A stretch of DNA of 28,132 nucleotides from Treponema sp. (lineage in GTDB: Bacteria > Spirochaetota > Spirochaetia > Treponematales > Treponemataceae), in assembly GCA_016297405.1 (NCBI GenBank), contig JAEDGP010000022.1:1-28132 (forward strand), read 5' to 3'. The notes under the pieces are model-generated. The model was not told the DNA's origin. It did no database searches and saw only the letters and a program-made list of their open reading frames with translations. The position numbers were made by a program, and so were the translations under genes. The first letter of the stretch is position 1. Each line of letters starts with the position of its first letter. Positions 7,297 through 15,353 of this stretch are shown in pieces.

Positions 7297-9228
7297 TTAT
7301 TTTTCTTCTGCAAACAAACCGTTGATTTCAGTTTTGTAGATTTCGTTCAAACGGTAACGCATGATTTCCTGCTTTGCAGAAAGTTCCACGCCTACTTCAA
7401 ACGGCTTTGTAATGAGAGCAAACTTATTGATGCGTTCGAACATCTTGAAACCTGTTTTTGAACTTACCAGCGAGTTTATTTCTGTATCGTAAAGCTTCTG
7501 GATATCTTCTGATTTCAAAAGATTTTCGTAAGTGTCATATTGAATGCCGTTTTCAGCGGCAAAGTTCTTAACTTCATCTTCATCAACAAGAATAAGGGCT
7601 GCAAGATATCGCTGGTCCTGACCAACTACTACAGCAGATTTTATGAACTTGGATTCTGTCAATTTGCATTCGATTGGGAGCGGTTCAACGTTTTCTCCAC
7701 CGCGAAGAACGATAGTATCCTTTTTGCGGCCTTTGATTACGATTTCATCATGAATGGTCATGAATCCAAGGTCACCTGTATCAAGCCAACCGTCAGAAGT
7801 CATTACTTTTGCGGTAAGGTCTGGACGTTTGTAATAACCACGCATTACGGTTCCGCCTGAAATTTGGATGGCGCCGAATTTGCCGCGACCAAGCACGAAA
7901 CCATCTTCTGGATCAACGATTCGGGCTTTTACGCCACGGATTGGAGACCCTACGTTTCCAAAAACAGGAGCTGCAATCGGACGAACAGAAATAACTGGTG
8001 CAGTTTCTGTAAGTCCATATCCTTCTACGATCTTTATGCCGATTGCCCAGAAAAATTCGTCAATATATTTTGGGTATGCACCGCCGCCGGCTACACCTGC
8101 GCGGAAATTTTTTCCAAGCATCGCTTTGATTTTTCTGAACACAAGGATGTTTCCTAAAAGCTTAAGAGGCCACATCAAACACCATGGGATCAGGAACAAA
8201 AACCACCAGGCAACGGTGTAGTATCTGGTAAGACAAATGTCCTGGTTGAACATTTTGCGATGCATCCGGCTGTGAATGATTGCAACCTTTACAAAGAAGT
8301 TGAACATGGCATTTACAATGCCACCAGTTGTCCGCATCTTTCTGGTAATTCCATCATAGACGGCTTCAAAAACTCGTGGAACAGCAGGTAAAAGATGGGG
8401 GTTCAGTTTTGCAAGATCGGCAAGAAGTATGCTTCCGATAGGCTTTGAGTAGCAAAGCCCACAAGCCTGAATCATGATAACATATTCGCAGGCTCGTTCA
8501 AAAACGTGCCAGATTGGCAAAACGAGCAATGCCCTGTCGCCAGGGTTGAGCATGATTCGTTCCTGCAACTCAGCAAGTTGTGTAAGGAAATTTCCATGGG
8601 TAAGCTCTACGCCTTTTGGAGTGCCAGTGGTTCCTGATGTAAAGATGATGCAGGCAAGGTCATCCCAATTACCTTTTTCCAATTCTTCTTCCACAGCGTT
8701 TTTGTGATCAATTCTATATGTCTGGCCAAGTTTAATTAGTTCTTCGAAAGTGTAAACCTTAACATTCAAAGATTCTGCTTCTTTCAGCACTTCTTCAGTT
8801 GCAGGATCGAAACAAATAATCTGAGCCAGTGCAGGAAGTTTTTCTTTAAGGGAAATGATTTTCTTTACTTGTGAAGAATTTTCTGCAATGACAATAGAAC
8901 ACTCTGTAATTGAAAGAATTGCTTCAAGATCGATTAGAGTGGCATCGCATCCGCGAGGGACATCCACAGCCCCAATAGCCATGATACCCATATCAATCTG
9001 TTGCCATTCTTTTCGGTTGTCGGAAATGAGTCCGACAGGCTGACCACGTTGTACTCCTAGATGCAGAAGTCCGGCAGCTGCATCAAGACTGAGCTGATAC
9101 AATTCCCGGTAGGAGATTTGTTCAAAAGAGCCGTCCTTGAGTTTTGAAAACTGAGCCGGGATTTCCGGATACTCAGTAGCTGTTCTTTGCAGCATTTTAG
9201 GTAAAGTTTTAGGTAAAGATTGTTCCAT
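7297..9228 (-). CDS. Long-chain acyl-CoA synthetase (AMP-forming)
   Basis: A 643-residue enzyme of the FAA1/FadD15-like branch of AMP-forming ligases, which activates fatty acids with ATP and CoA. The P-loop-like motif IIFTSGTTGTPKG (about residues 194-206), the GYGLTETAPV motif and the adenylate-binding TGDLG with the IKGRKKD hinge are all present. A hydrophobic stretch at about residues 325-355 (WWFLFLIPWCLMWPLKLLG) suggests attachment to the inner membrane, as in other members of this branch. Start ATG 9228 follows GGAG at 10-nt spacing. It is divergent from the diguanylate cyclase, with the two -35 boxes four base pairs apart, so both may share control with the downstream cluster. Its role could be to supply acyl groups to the lipid part of the product, or simply general fatty-acid recycling. 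Confidence 0.92.
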   Translation of the reverse strand: MEQSLPKTLPKMLQRTATEYPEIPAQFSKLKDGSFEQISYRELYQLSLDAAAGLLHLGVQRGQPVGLISDNRKEWQQIDMGIMAIGAVDVPRGCDATLIDLEAILSITECSIVIAENSSQVKKIISLKEKLPALAQIICFDPATEEVLKEAESLNVKVYTFEELIKLGQTYRIDHKNAVEEELEKGNWDDLACIIFTSGTTGTPKGVELTHGNFLTQLAELQERIMLNPGDRALLVLPIWHVFERACEYVIMIQACGLCYSKPIGSILLADLAKLNPHLLPAVPRVFEAVYDGITRKMRTTGGIVNAMFNFFVKVAIIHSRMHRKMFNQDICLTRYYTVAWWFLFLIPWCLMWPLKLLGNILVFRKIKAMLGKNFRAGVAGGGAYPKYIDEFFWAIGIKIVEGYGLTETAPVISVRPIAAPVFGNVGSPIRGVKARIVDPEDGFVLGRGKFGAIQISGGTVMRGYYKRPDLTAKVMTSDGWLDTGDLGFMTIHDEIVIKGRKKDTIVLRGGENVEPLPIECKLTESKFIKSAVVVGQDQRYLAALILVDEDEVKNFAAENGIQYDTYENLLKSEDIQKLYDTEINSLVSSKTGFKMFERINKFALITKPFEVGVELSAKQEIMRYRLNEIYKTEINGLFAEEK

Positions 9229-9262
9229 AAATGAAGGACTCCATTACTTGATATAGGTTTAA

Positions 9263-9291
9263 AGTATATAGCCAAATTGGGTGTAAATCAA
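9263..9291 (-). promoter_or_regulatory. Promoter of the acyl-CoA synthetase gene
   Basis: Read on the minus strand: -35 TTGATT (9286-9291), 17-bp spacer, -10 TATACT (9263-9268). Expected transcription start near 9256 gives a leader of about 28 bases that contains the GGAG ribosome site. Confidence 0.65.
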
Positions 9292-9293
9292 TT
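9275..9293. promoter_or_regulatory. Possible operator between the divergent promoters
   Basis: aattg (9275-9279) and caatt (9289-9293) form an inverted repeat with a 9-bp gap that covers the -35 box of the minus-strand promoter and ends three bases before the plus-strand -35. A regulator bound here could control both directions. Short, so may be chance. Confidence 0.25.
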
Positions 9294-9295
9294 CG

Positions 9296-9324
9296 TTGAA
9301 GTTTTGGTGGGTCGATGTTATAAT
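9296..9324 (+). promoter_or_regulatory. Promoter of the diguanylate cyclase and cluster
   Basis: -35 TTGAAG (9296-9301), 17-bp spacer, consensus -10 TATAAT (9319-9324). Transcription would begin at about 9331, the A of the ATG, so the mRNA should be leaderless. Confidence 0.75.
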
Positions 9325-9330
9325 TTTTTT

Positions 9331-12300
9331 ATGAGCTCTTCTGATATTTATTCGTCATTTACAGAAAGTTTTTTCGAAAGCTATCATGAGCATGTTTGTT
9401 ATGTTTCTCTGCCAGGTAATTCTGTAAAACAGCTCATTGGTTCTCTTAAAAAAGATGCGACTGTCATCGATATGGAAAAGGATTTTTCTCCCCTAAAGCC
9501 TTTTTTGGAAATCCTTTCGATGTACAGACCTTCGGAATTTCTAATTGAAGAAAAATCCTACATTTTGCAAAAAAATACTTTTAAATCATATTTAAAATAT
9601 GGCTTTGCAACAGAAAGGACAGATATTTTAGTACCAATCGAAATTTATTACGAAAAGTTGCGCTTCCGAAAAACCATATTGGAATTGTTAAAATCTGTTC
9701 CAGATGCCAAGTTTGTTATTTTGAATGCCCAATTTATTTGTGAAGAAGCGATTGATATCATACGGGAATTGGAAAAAATCGAAACTCAGGCAAAATTCGT
9801 ATTTTGCTTTGATACTGAACGAATGGACAATTGCACGGAAGTCATGACGAAGTTTTTTGATTCCATAAGCAACAATAAAAATTTCTTTACCATTTCAGAG
9901 TTGGACAGCGATGAGAAGCAGGAAGATTCTAAACTTGTATCGAAAACCAATGTAACGGATTTTGATGTAATTTATAATTCCCTCAGAAACAACAGAATGT
10001 TTGTTTCGCTGGATCAGGGTTGTCAGATTTCAGATTGGATTGCAAAGGATATTGGCCGCTTTGGCTTTAATAAACTTCAAAACAGATCGCTTTTTATGGA
10101 AATGGCACTTTGCTATTTTTATGCCGGCCGATATGATACGGCTTCCCTTTATTTGAACAATGTTATTAAAGAGCAGCGAGATGATGAGCTTGATATAGAA
10201 GCGCTTTTCTTTTCCTGCCAGGTTTTCAATATGAAGAATGCAAATGCATCTGCTTTGAAATATGCGAATCTGGTAATTGAAAAACTGCGAAATAACAAAG
10301 GTTCACAATATTACGCTTATGGCCGAATGATGGAATACATCATTATGGAGCAGGTTGCCACAAAATCATCTCTAGATAAATACAATGAATCCTTGAATCT
10401 GCTTATGGATCATGGATTTGTCAACAACTGTCTTACTACCATGCTCACAATGCCTTGGGCTTATGTAGACGATTCCACGAAATATGTGCAGATGATTTCC
10501 AAACTTGATGAAGCTGAAAAACTGGCTCGAAAACTGAACAATAACTTTGGACTTTCAACCGCATGCCATTGGAAAGGAATTATCTGCTCTAAAATGGGAA
10601 AGATGGATGAAGCCAACCGACTGTATCTTGAATGCAATGATATTCGAACTGAAATCGGGGAAATGTCTGCTATAATAAAAATTAGAAACGGTCTTTCCTA
10701 TGAATACTTAATGACGGCCCAATTCAGAAAATCCTTTGAGCTGATCAACGGTTTTGTGGAACGATTGAATGAATTGTCCGACTATCCGGAAATAATCATC
10801 ACTTTGCAGAATGTTGCCCGCTCTTTGTTTTTTTCCAGGCATTTTGATGAAGCATATCCGCTTTATGGGACCATAATGCATTTGCTTAACCTTTTGAGTT
10901 TGAACGAACGAATATTGAATTCATTTTTGCCAGAATACAACGATATCCTGGTTTACAAATCCCTGATCGATTTCTATAACGGCGATATTATTCGTGCAAA
11001 AATTAATCACCATAATATTTCTCATAGCGGAAAACCGATGACTTATATAGATAAGCCTTTGCTTCTGCTTTTGAAGAGTTTCATTGACCTTTCAGAAAAA
11101 AAAATTAATGCAGCCTGCGAAGAATTTCAGAAAGTGATTGAAGAAACACGTCAGTTTGGTATGAATGAAGACTACAGAGTGGTTTTTATGTACTACGAAT
11201 TTGCCTGCTGGCTTGACAAATATGGTTATAAAATCGAATCGGACAGATACTTAAAGGAAGGTTTTTCCCTGGCTTTGGAAAGGGGAATGGACTATTTTAC
11301 AAAAGGTAAAACGTCTGGTGTAACGATAGATGATTACCGAAACAACATTGAACCATTCAAGGCACTGAATGTGAATCTTTCCTATATCGAAGAAAAAGCC
11401 GAAAAGGAATGCCTGGTGAATCAGCTTCATGGCAGACTTAGAGATTCTCAGTTCTTGAATAGAATTATGTCTTTTGGTGGGGATATTACCAGCTACAAAT
11501 CTTATGCTGAAAGGGTTCTTCAAGCATTGTTTGACTACACGACTGCAGAAGCCATTGTGATTTCAAAAAAGACAAGCGGAAAGTGGGAACAGCTGTCATC
11601 GATTTTTCGCTCTAATGTAGAGGTTCCTGCTGAAAAGGAACTGGAAAAGTTGCTTAGAAAGAGTAAATCAAATGGCAATCTGCTTATGGATAAGCAGAGA
11701 GGCTGGTATGTCTATGACATTTCTAAATTTGATTATGAAGGCTTGATTTTTATTGCACAAAACGAAGCGTCGCTATTTTCTCCAGAAGAGCTGAATATTC
11801 TGAATATTGCCATAACAAGCGTTCAGTCCCAGCTGGTCATGTATATGCAGAATGAGTATCTGACGTATATGTCGTCTATAGATCAGCTTTCACAGTTGAA
11901 GAACAGGCGAGCTCTTGATGAATTTATTGAATTGGAAGACAAAAAGCTCCGCAGGTATAATTCCAAAAAGCTGACTCGGGAAGAATCTGTATGTTTTGTG
12001 GATCTGGATAATTTTAAATTCTATAATGACAATTATGGACATGAAGCTGGCGACCTTCTGATTGCTGGTTTTGCAGCAATGCTGAAAAAAGTTTTCAGAG
12101 AAGTTGATTTCATTGGTCGCTTTGGTGGAGATGAATTCATTGTGATTTTGCCAGAGACGAACTGCAAGGATGCCAAAAAGATTTGTAGCCGGCTTTATAA
12201 AGCCCTTGAAAACAAGAATTTCTTTCTGGATGAACTGGAGGATTTGATTGGTTCTAAAGTTAATGTAGAACCAGAAAACCGTCTGGGATTCAGCGCTGGC

Positions 12301-12474
12301 ATTTCGTCGAATTTTGATGCAGAGGAATATTTCAACCTTTCTGAGGTTTTGAATAAAGCCGATCATGCGCTTTACTATTCGAAGCAAAATGGAAAAGGCA
12401 AAGCTTCGATTTGGATTGAAATAAAAGATTTTTTGACCGAAGAATCTAATTCTGATATGCATAAAGGCTGTTAG
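9331..12474 (+). CDS. Degenerate STAND/TPR/GAF diguanylate cyclase (GGDEF)
   Basis: A 1047-residue signalling protein. Residues about 1-200 resemble the ATPase part of STAND regulators (a Walker-B-like FVILNAQFICEEAIDII near 128-144) but no P-loop GxxGxGKS is present, so ATP binding is doubtful. Residues about 230-690 are helical repeats of TPR/MalT type. A GAF-like domain follows (about 708-840), then a GGDEF domain (about 870-1047) with an intact RFGGDEF (932-936) and an inhibitory I-site REVD five residues before it, so the enzyme should make c-di-GMP and be product-inhibited. No membrane segment is seen; it should be cytoplasmic. The frame is open upstream to 9277, but the -10 box at 9319-9324 makes ATG 9331 the start. 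Its stop is four bases before the TetR gene that heads the polyene cluster. Confidence 0.9.
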   Translation: MSSSDIYSSFTESFFESYHEHVCYVSLPGNSVKQLIGSLKKDATVIDMEKDFSPLKPFLEILSMYRPSEFLIEEKSYILQKNTFKSYLKYGFATERTDILVPIEIYYEKLRFRKTILELLKSVPDAKFVILNAQFICEEAIDIIRELEKIETQAKFVFCFDTERMDNCTEVMTKFFDSISNNKNFFTISELDSDEKQEDSKLVSKTNVTDFDVIYNSLRNNRMFVSLDQGCQISDWIAKDIGRFGFNKLQNRSLFMEMALCYFYAGRYDTASLYLNNVIKEQRDDELDIEALFFSCQVFNMKNANASALKYANLVIEKLRNNKGSQYYAYGRMMEYIIMEQVATKSSLDKYNESLNLLMDHGFVNNCLTTMLTMPWAYVDDSTKYVQMISKLDEAEKLARKLNNNFGLSTACHWKGIICSKMGKMDEANRLYLECNDIRTEIGEMSAIIKIRNGLSYEYLMTAQFRKSFELINGFVERLNELSDYPEIIITLQNVARSLFFSRHFDEAYPLYGTIMHLLNLLSLNERILNSFLPEYNDILVYKSLIDFYNGDIIRAKINHHNISHSGKPMTYIDKPLLLLLKSFIDLSEKKINAACEEFQKVIEETRQFGMNEDYRVVFMYYEFACWLDKYGYKIESDRYLKEGFSLALERGMDYFTKGKTSGVTIDDYRNNIEPFKALNVNLSYIEEKAEKECLVNQLHGRLRDSQFLNRIMSFGGDITSYKSYAERVLQALFDYTTAEAIVISKKTSGKWEQLSSIFRSNVEVPAEKELEKLLRKSKSNGNLLMDKQRGWYVYDISKFDYEGLIFIAQNEASLFSPEELNILNIAITSVQSQLVMYMQNEYLTYMSSIDQLSQLKNRRALDEFIELEDKKLRRYNSKKLTREESVCFVDLDNFKFYNDNYGHEAGDLLIAGFAAMLKKVFREVDFIGRFGGDEFIVILPETNCKDAKKICSRLYKALENKNFFLDELEDLIGSKVNVEPENRLGFSAGISSNFDAEEYFNLSEVLNKADHALYYSKQNGKGKASIWIEIKDFLTEESNSDMHKGC

Positions 12475-12478
12475 ACAC

Positions 12479-13162
12479 ATGGCGAAAAAAAGAATAACTC
12501 AAGAAAATATTATAAATGCGTTCCTTTTTTCTGCATTTGAAAATGGGGCTGGAGCTTCATCTTTGCAGGATATTTCGGATATTCTGCAGATAAAAAAAGC
12601 TTCCCTATATAACCACTTTGAAAGCAAGGACGAAATGTATGCGGTAACGCTGGATTATTGCCGAATGTACCTTTCCAACGTGAATTTTATTCCCGATGAA
12701 TTGCGGGAAAAACCAAATCTTTTTGATGATTCAGTTCAAAGTGTTTTCAAAAAGATAATTAAGCGTTTCATCAATATTTATGAAGAAGAACCTTGCTTTC
12801 AAATTTATTCGTTTATCCATACTGAACAATATTTTAACGTTTCTGCCATGGAAATCCGCAAAAACGAGATTGAGAAGATTGAAGAAGGTTTTTTGTTTTT
12901 AATAAAGGGCTTTGTTGAAGCCGGCAAATTGAAAAAACTTACGCCAACGGAGTTGCGTTCTACCTCTGCGATGATGGCAGCGGTTGTCCTTCAGCAGATG
13001 GATTTGTATATAATTCAAAAAAAGGAAACAGTTCGCCAAAATCCTGAAAGTGGGGTAGGTAGTCTTTTTGCTTTGCCCACTGATGATGCAACGATGAATA
13101 GCATCATAAAACTTTTTGAAATCTACATAAAATTTCTTCCAAAAAATGAACCTTGCGAATAA
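12479..13162 (+). CDS. TetR/AcrR-family transcriptional regulator
   Basis: A 227-residue protein with an N-terminal TetR helix-turn-helix: INAFLFSAFENGAGASSLQDIS (about residues 11-32) followed by the recognition part LQIKKASLYNHFESKDEMY (about 36-54), with the typical LYNHF. The C-terminal part is a helical ligand-binding and dimerisation domain; the ligand is not known, but a fatty-acyl or polyene-type ligand would fit the setting. It starts four bases after the diguanylate cyclase stop, with AAAGG at 12464-12468 inside the upstream gene, so translation is probably coupled. Its end is 25 bp before apeC. It is the natural candidate to control the cluster; a possible operator lies at 14757-14779. 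Confidence 0.9.
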   Translation: MAKKRITQENIINAFLFSAFENGAGASSLQDISDILQIKKASLYNHFESKDEMYAVTLDYCRMYLSNVNFIPDELREKPNLFDDSVQSVFKKIIKRFINIYEEEPCFQIYSFIHTEQYFNVSAMEIRKNEIEKIEEGFLFLIKGFVEAGKLKKLTPTELRSTSAMMAAVVLQQMDLYIIQKKETVRQNPESGVGSLFALPTDDATMNSIIKLFEIYIKFLPKNEPCE

Positions 13163-13187
13163 GCGTTTTTTAGGTTAATGTTTCCGT

Positions 13188-13865
13188 ATGAATTTTCCAC
13201 AAATCTACAGTTCTGAATTTTTTTGCTGGGCGCCTGGGGTTACCACTCACGATGAGTGGATTGAATGGAAAAATGGAACTCGCTCGATTAAATGCGAAAA
13301 AAGCAGTCCTAAGCTGGAATTTGCGGATCCTCTTTTCAAAAGGCGTTTGAGCCAAATTACACGAATGACAATACAAGTGATTCATGATTTGTTGGAAAAA
13401 ATTCCTGAAGCATCCGAATGTAAGCAGGTGTTTGTTTCGTTTAGAGGCGAAATAGAGCGAGAATTCAGCATTAACGAAAATCTGATTAAAGATTCAGAAA
13501 TCATGCCGGCAGGTTTCTCTCTTTCTGTGTTCAATACACCCATTGCGGCCGCGACAATCTGCCTGAAGCTTAAGGCTGGTTACTCGGTTATTTATCCGTC
13601 ATGCAGCAACAATAATCAGGCAAATGCGTTTGCCCATGCAATGAAGGGGGTGGCATCCCCTCTTCTTTGTGGAGATGAGGAAAGTGTTATATTTGTATAT
13701 GCAGATGAGTTTGTGCCGGAAGTTTATGGCGAGTTACGCTCTGAAAACAGCGAACCAATGGCATTTGCCTGCCTATTGAGTCGTAAAAAAAGTGTACACT
13801 GTGCAAAATCAATTGATATTGATAAAATAGAAGATGTAAAAAAGTTTATAAGAGAGTCGATATGA
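13188..13865 (+). CDS. apeC: Ketosynthase-like partner (ApeC type, chain-length factor)
   Basis: A 225-residue protein of the short beta-ketoacyl-synthase-like family (Ketoacyl-synt_2 type). It carries the family's FSLSVFNTPIA stretch (residues 110-120, usually SVHNA) and then PSCSNNNQANAFAHA (137-151). Cys139 is about where a ketosynthase nucleophile would align, but the protein ends before the half that carries the two catalytic histidines, so it should not condense alone. In the Xenorhabdus APE system ApeC was described, as I recall, as the chain-length-factor partner of the ketosynthase ApeO; here apeO lies 10 kb downstream in the same order. No ribosome site is obvious before ATG 13188. 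Its stop overlaps the next ATG as ATGA. The short length is normal for this family, not a truncation. Confidence 0.75.
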   Translation: MNFPQIYSSEFFCWAPGVTTHDEWIEWKNGTRSIKCEKSSPKLEFADPLFKRRLSQITRMTIQVIHDLLEKIPEASECKQVFVSFRGEIEREFSINENLIKDSEIMPAGFSLSVFNTPIAAATICLKLKAGYSVIYPSCSNNNQANAFAHAMKGVASPLLCGDEESVIFVYADEFVPEVYGELRSENSEPMAFACLLSRKKSVHCAKSIDIDKIEDVKKFIRESI

Positions 13866-14740
13866 GTACGGAAACTAAAGAAGAAATCAGACAGAAGTAT
13901 AATCATAAGGAACTTCCGAAAGTTAAGAACTGGTTTTTGTATACTTACAGATCATTTTTGAAATTATTTTTCATTGCGTTTTTTGGTATTGGCAGTGTTG
14001 TACTTGCAGTTCTTGTTTTTCCATGGATTCGCGTATTTGTTCATCCAAAACAAAAATTCCAGGAAAAAGCCAGGGCTTTTGTTTCGGCTTCCTTCAGAAT
14101 GTTCATTAATTTTATGAGGGCTACAGGAATCATTAAGCTGGTTGTGGATGACCGAGCTGCATACAAAAATCTTCATTCTAAAGTTCTGGTTGCAAATCAT
14201 CCGTCGCTTTTGGATTTTGTTTTTATCATGTCTATGGTTCCAAATGCAAACTGCATTGTAAGAGGTGGTCTGGCTAACGGAATCCTTGGTGGTGTAATCC
14301 GTCAGTGCTATATTGTAAATACATTGGATTTTGATGAGCTTTGTCGCCTTTGCAAGGAAACGCTTGATGATGGATGTAACGTAATCATATTCCCTGAAGG
14401 AACCCGTTCACCACGCCATGGTACAAATCCTTATAAAAAAGGTGCAGCCCGAATTGCCTATTATGCAAAATGTGGCGTGCAGCCGATTCTTGTGGGTGGA
14501 AACGACAAGTACGGCTTGGGTAAACATGATCCAACCTGGTCATTCAATCATGAAGAGCCGATGATTTATGCATTCAAGCTGCTGCCTGAAATCAAAATTG
14601 ATGAATATGCAGAGCTTCCAGAATCAATTGCAGCAAAACGCCTTACAGAAAAAATGCAGGAAGTTATTTTTAGCGCAATCGAAGAAAACGAAAAATATTA
14701 CAAAACTAATAGAGATAAAAAAGTAGCCCCTGAAGTATAG
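13862..14740 (+). CDS. apeD: PlsC-like 1-acyl-glycerol-3-phosphate-type acyltransferase
   Basis: A 292-residue membrane-associated acyltransferase. A hydrophobic segment at about residues 31-56 anchors it; the catalytic NHPSLLD (HX4D: His113, Asp118) and FPEGTRSP (177-184) are intact, as in the PlsC/LPLAT family. In APE clusters an acyltransferase of this kind stands at the same place, between the ApeC-like protein and the first ACP; its job is probably to place an acyl chain on the lipid carrier of the polyene. The ATG shares ATGA with the apeC stop (13862-13865), so translation is coupled; GAGAG lies just upstream. An 86-bp gap with promoter-like sequence follows. Confidence 0.85.
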   Translation: MSTETKEEIRQKYNHKELPKVKNWFLYTYRSFLKLFFIAFFGIGSVVLAVLVFPWIRVFVHPKQKFQEKARAFVSASFRMFINFMRATGIIKLVVDDRAAYKNLHSKVLVANHPSLLDFVFIMSMVPNANCIVRGGLANGILGGVIRQCYIVNTLDFDELCRLCKETLDDGCNVIIFPEGTRSPRHGTNPYKKGAARIAYYAKCGVQPILVGGNDKYGLGKHDPTWSFNHEEPMIYAFKLLPEIKIDEYAELPESIAAKRLTEKMQEVIFSAIEENEKYYKTNRDKKVAPEV

Positions 14741-14756
14741 AATGGGTGACATATTC

Positions 14757-14779
14757 TGCAATTTCGTCATTATATTGCA
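14757..14779. promoter_or_regulatory. Inverted repeat, candidate operator before the ACP genes
   Basis: TGCAAT (14757-14762) and ATTGCA (14774-14779) form a perfect 6-bp inverted repeat with an 11-bp centre, 23 bp in all, a common layout for a TetR-family operator. It covers the expected -35 position of the TATAAT box at 14793-14798. Confidence 0.4.
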
Positions 14780-14792
14780 TTTTTTATATGTT

Positions 14793-14798
14793 TATAAT
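14793..14798 (+). promoter_or_regulatory. -10 box of a possible internal promoter before apeE
   Basis: Consensus TATAAT, but no good -35 at 16-18 bp upstream (TTATAT at 14770-14775 is the best). Transcription would begin near 14805, giving a leader of about 22 bases to the ATG at 14827. A regulator at the overlapping inverted repeat could act here. Confidence 0.4.
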
Positions 14799-14826
14799 AA
14801 TATGAAAGTGTGTTAAGATTGGAATA

Positions 14827-15105
14827 ATGCAAATGGATAATTTAGACCAGTTAAAACAAGAAATAAAGGAAGTGATTATTAACACGCTTCAGTTGGAAGA
14901 TATTGCTCCAGAAAACATCGTGAATAGCGAGCCGCTTTTCGGAGAGGGCCTTGGACTTGATTCAATAGATGCTCTTGAGCTTAGCGTTGGATTAAAGCGT
15001 AAATTCGGGGTAAAATTTTCTTCTGAAAGTGCGGATAATAAAAAGCATTTTGCATCGATTGATGCATTGGCTGAATACATTAACCAGGCAAGAGGTAACG
15101 ACTAA
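14827..15105 (+). CDS. apeE: Acyl carrier protein (ApeE type)
   Basis: A 92-residue acidic acyl carrier protein. The phosphopantetheine site is GLGLDSIDALEL with Ser46, in helix II, and the rest has the usual four-helix pattern (LFGEG before, FGVKF and the IDALAEYI last helix after). In APE synthesis two ACPs carry the aryl starter and the growing polyene. ATG 14827 and ATG 14833 are both possible starts; GGA at 14820-14822 favours 14827. The last base of its stop is the first of the next ATG (TAATG), so both ACPs are made together. No phosphopantetheinyl transferase is in the window, so the host enzyme must modify it. Confidence 0.92.
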   Translation: MQMDNLDQLKQEIKEVIINTLQLEDIAPENIVNSEPLFGEGLGLDSIDALELSVGLKRKFGVKFSSESADNKKHFASIDALAEYINQARGND

Positions 15106-15353
15106 TGTCAAAAGACGAAATTTTTGGAAAACTTAAAGACATTCTTGTTTCAGAATTTGAAATCGATGAAGGTGATATCACTCCAGATGCAACTCTCTTT
15201 GATGATTTGGATCTTGATTCTATCGACTCTATCGATCTTATTCAGAAGATGAAGGAATTCATGCCAGCTGGTACAAAGTTCGACCCTGCAATTTTCAAGA
15301 CAGTAAAGACTGTTCAGGATGTTGTAGACGCACTTGTTCCATATATGGGATAA
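15105..15353 (+). CDS. apeF: Acyl carrier protein (ApeF type)
   Basis: An 82-residue acyl carrier protein with the prosthetic-group serine in DLDLDSIDSIDL (Ser39). It is distinct from the first ACP: more acidic before the serine, and with a PAGTKFDPAIFKTVKT segment in place of the third helix loop. Two unlike ACPs in a row are the normal state in APE clusters, one thought to serve starter loading and one elongation; I cannot tell which is which from the sequence. It overlaps apeE by one base and is followed with no gap by the apeG-apeH fusion gene, whose ATG is the next codon after its TAA. Codon use (many GAT, CTT, GTT) suggests strong expression. Confidence 0.92.
   Translation: MSKDEIFGKLKDILVSEFEIDEGDITPDATLFDDLDLDSIDSIDLIQKMKEFMPAGTKFDPAIFKTVKTVQDVVDALVPYMG

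Noticed and set aside
9277..9330. Longer start for the diguanylate cyclase at 9277
   Set aside because: The extra 18 residues would cover the promoter at 9296-9324; ATG 9331 is at the expected transcription start.
13188..13865. apeC as a broken ketosynthase (pseudogene)
   Set aside because: Short KS-like proteins of this length stand at the same place in known APE clusters, and the frame is intact and coupled to apeD.
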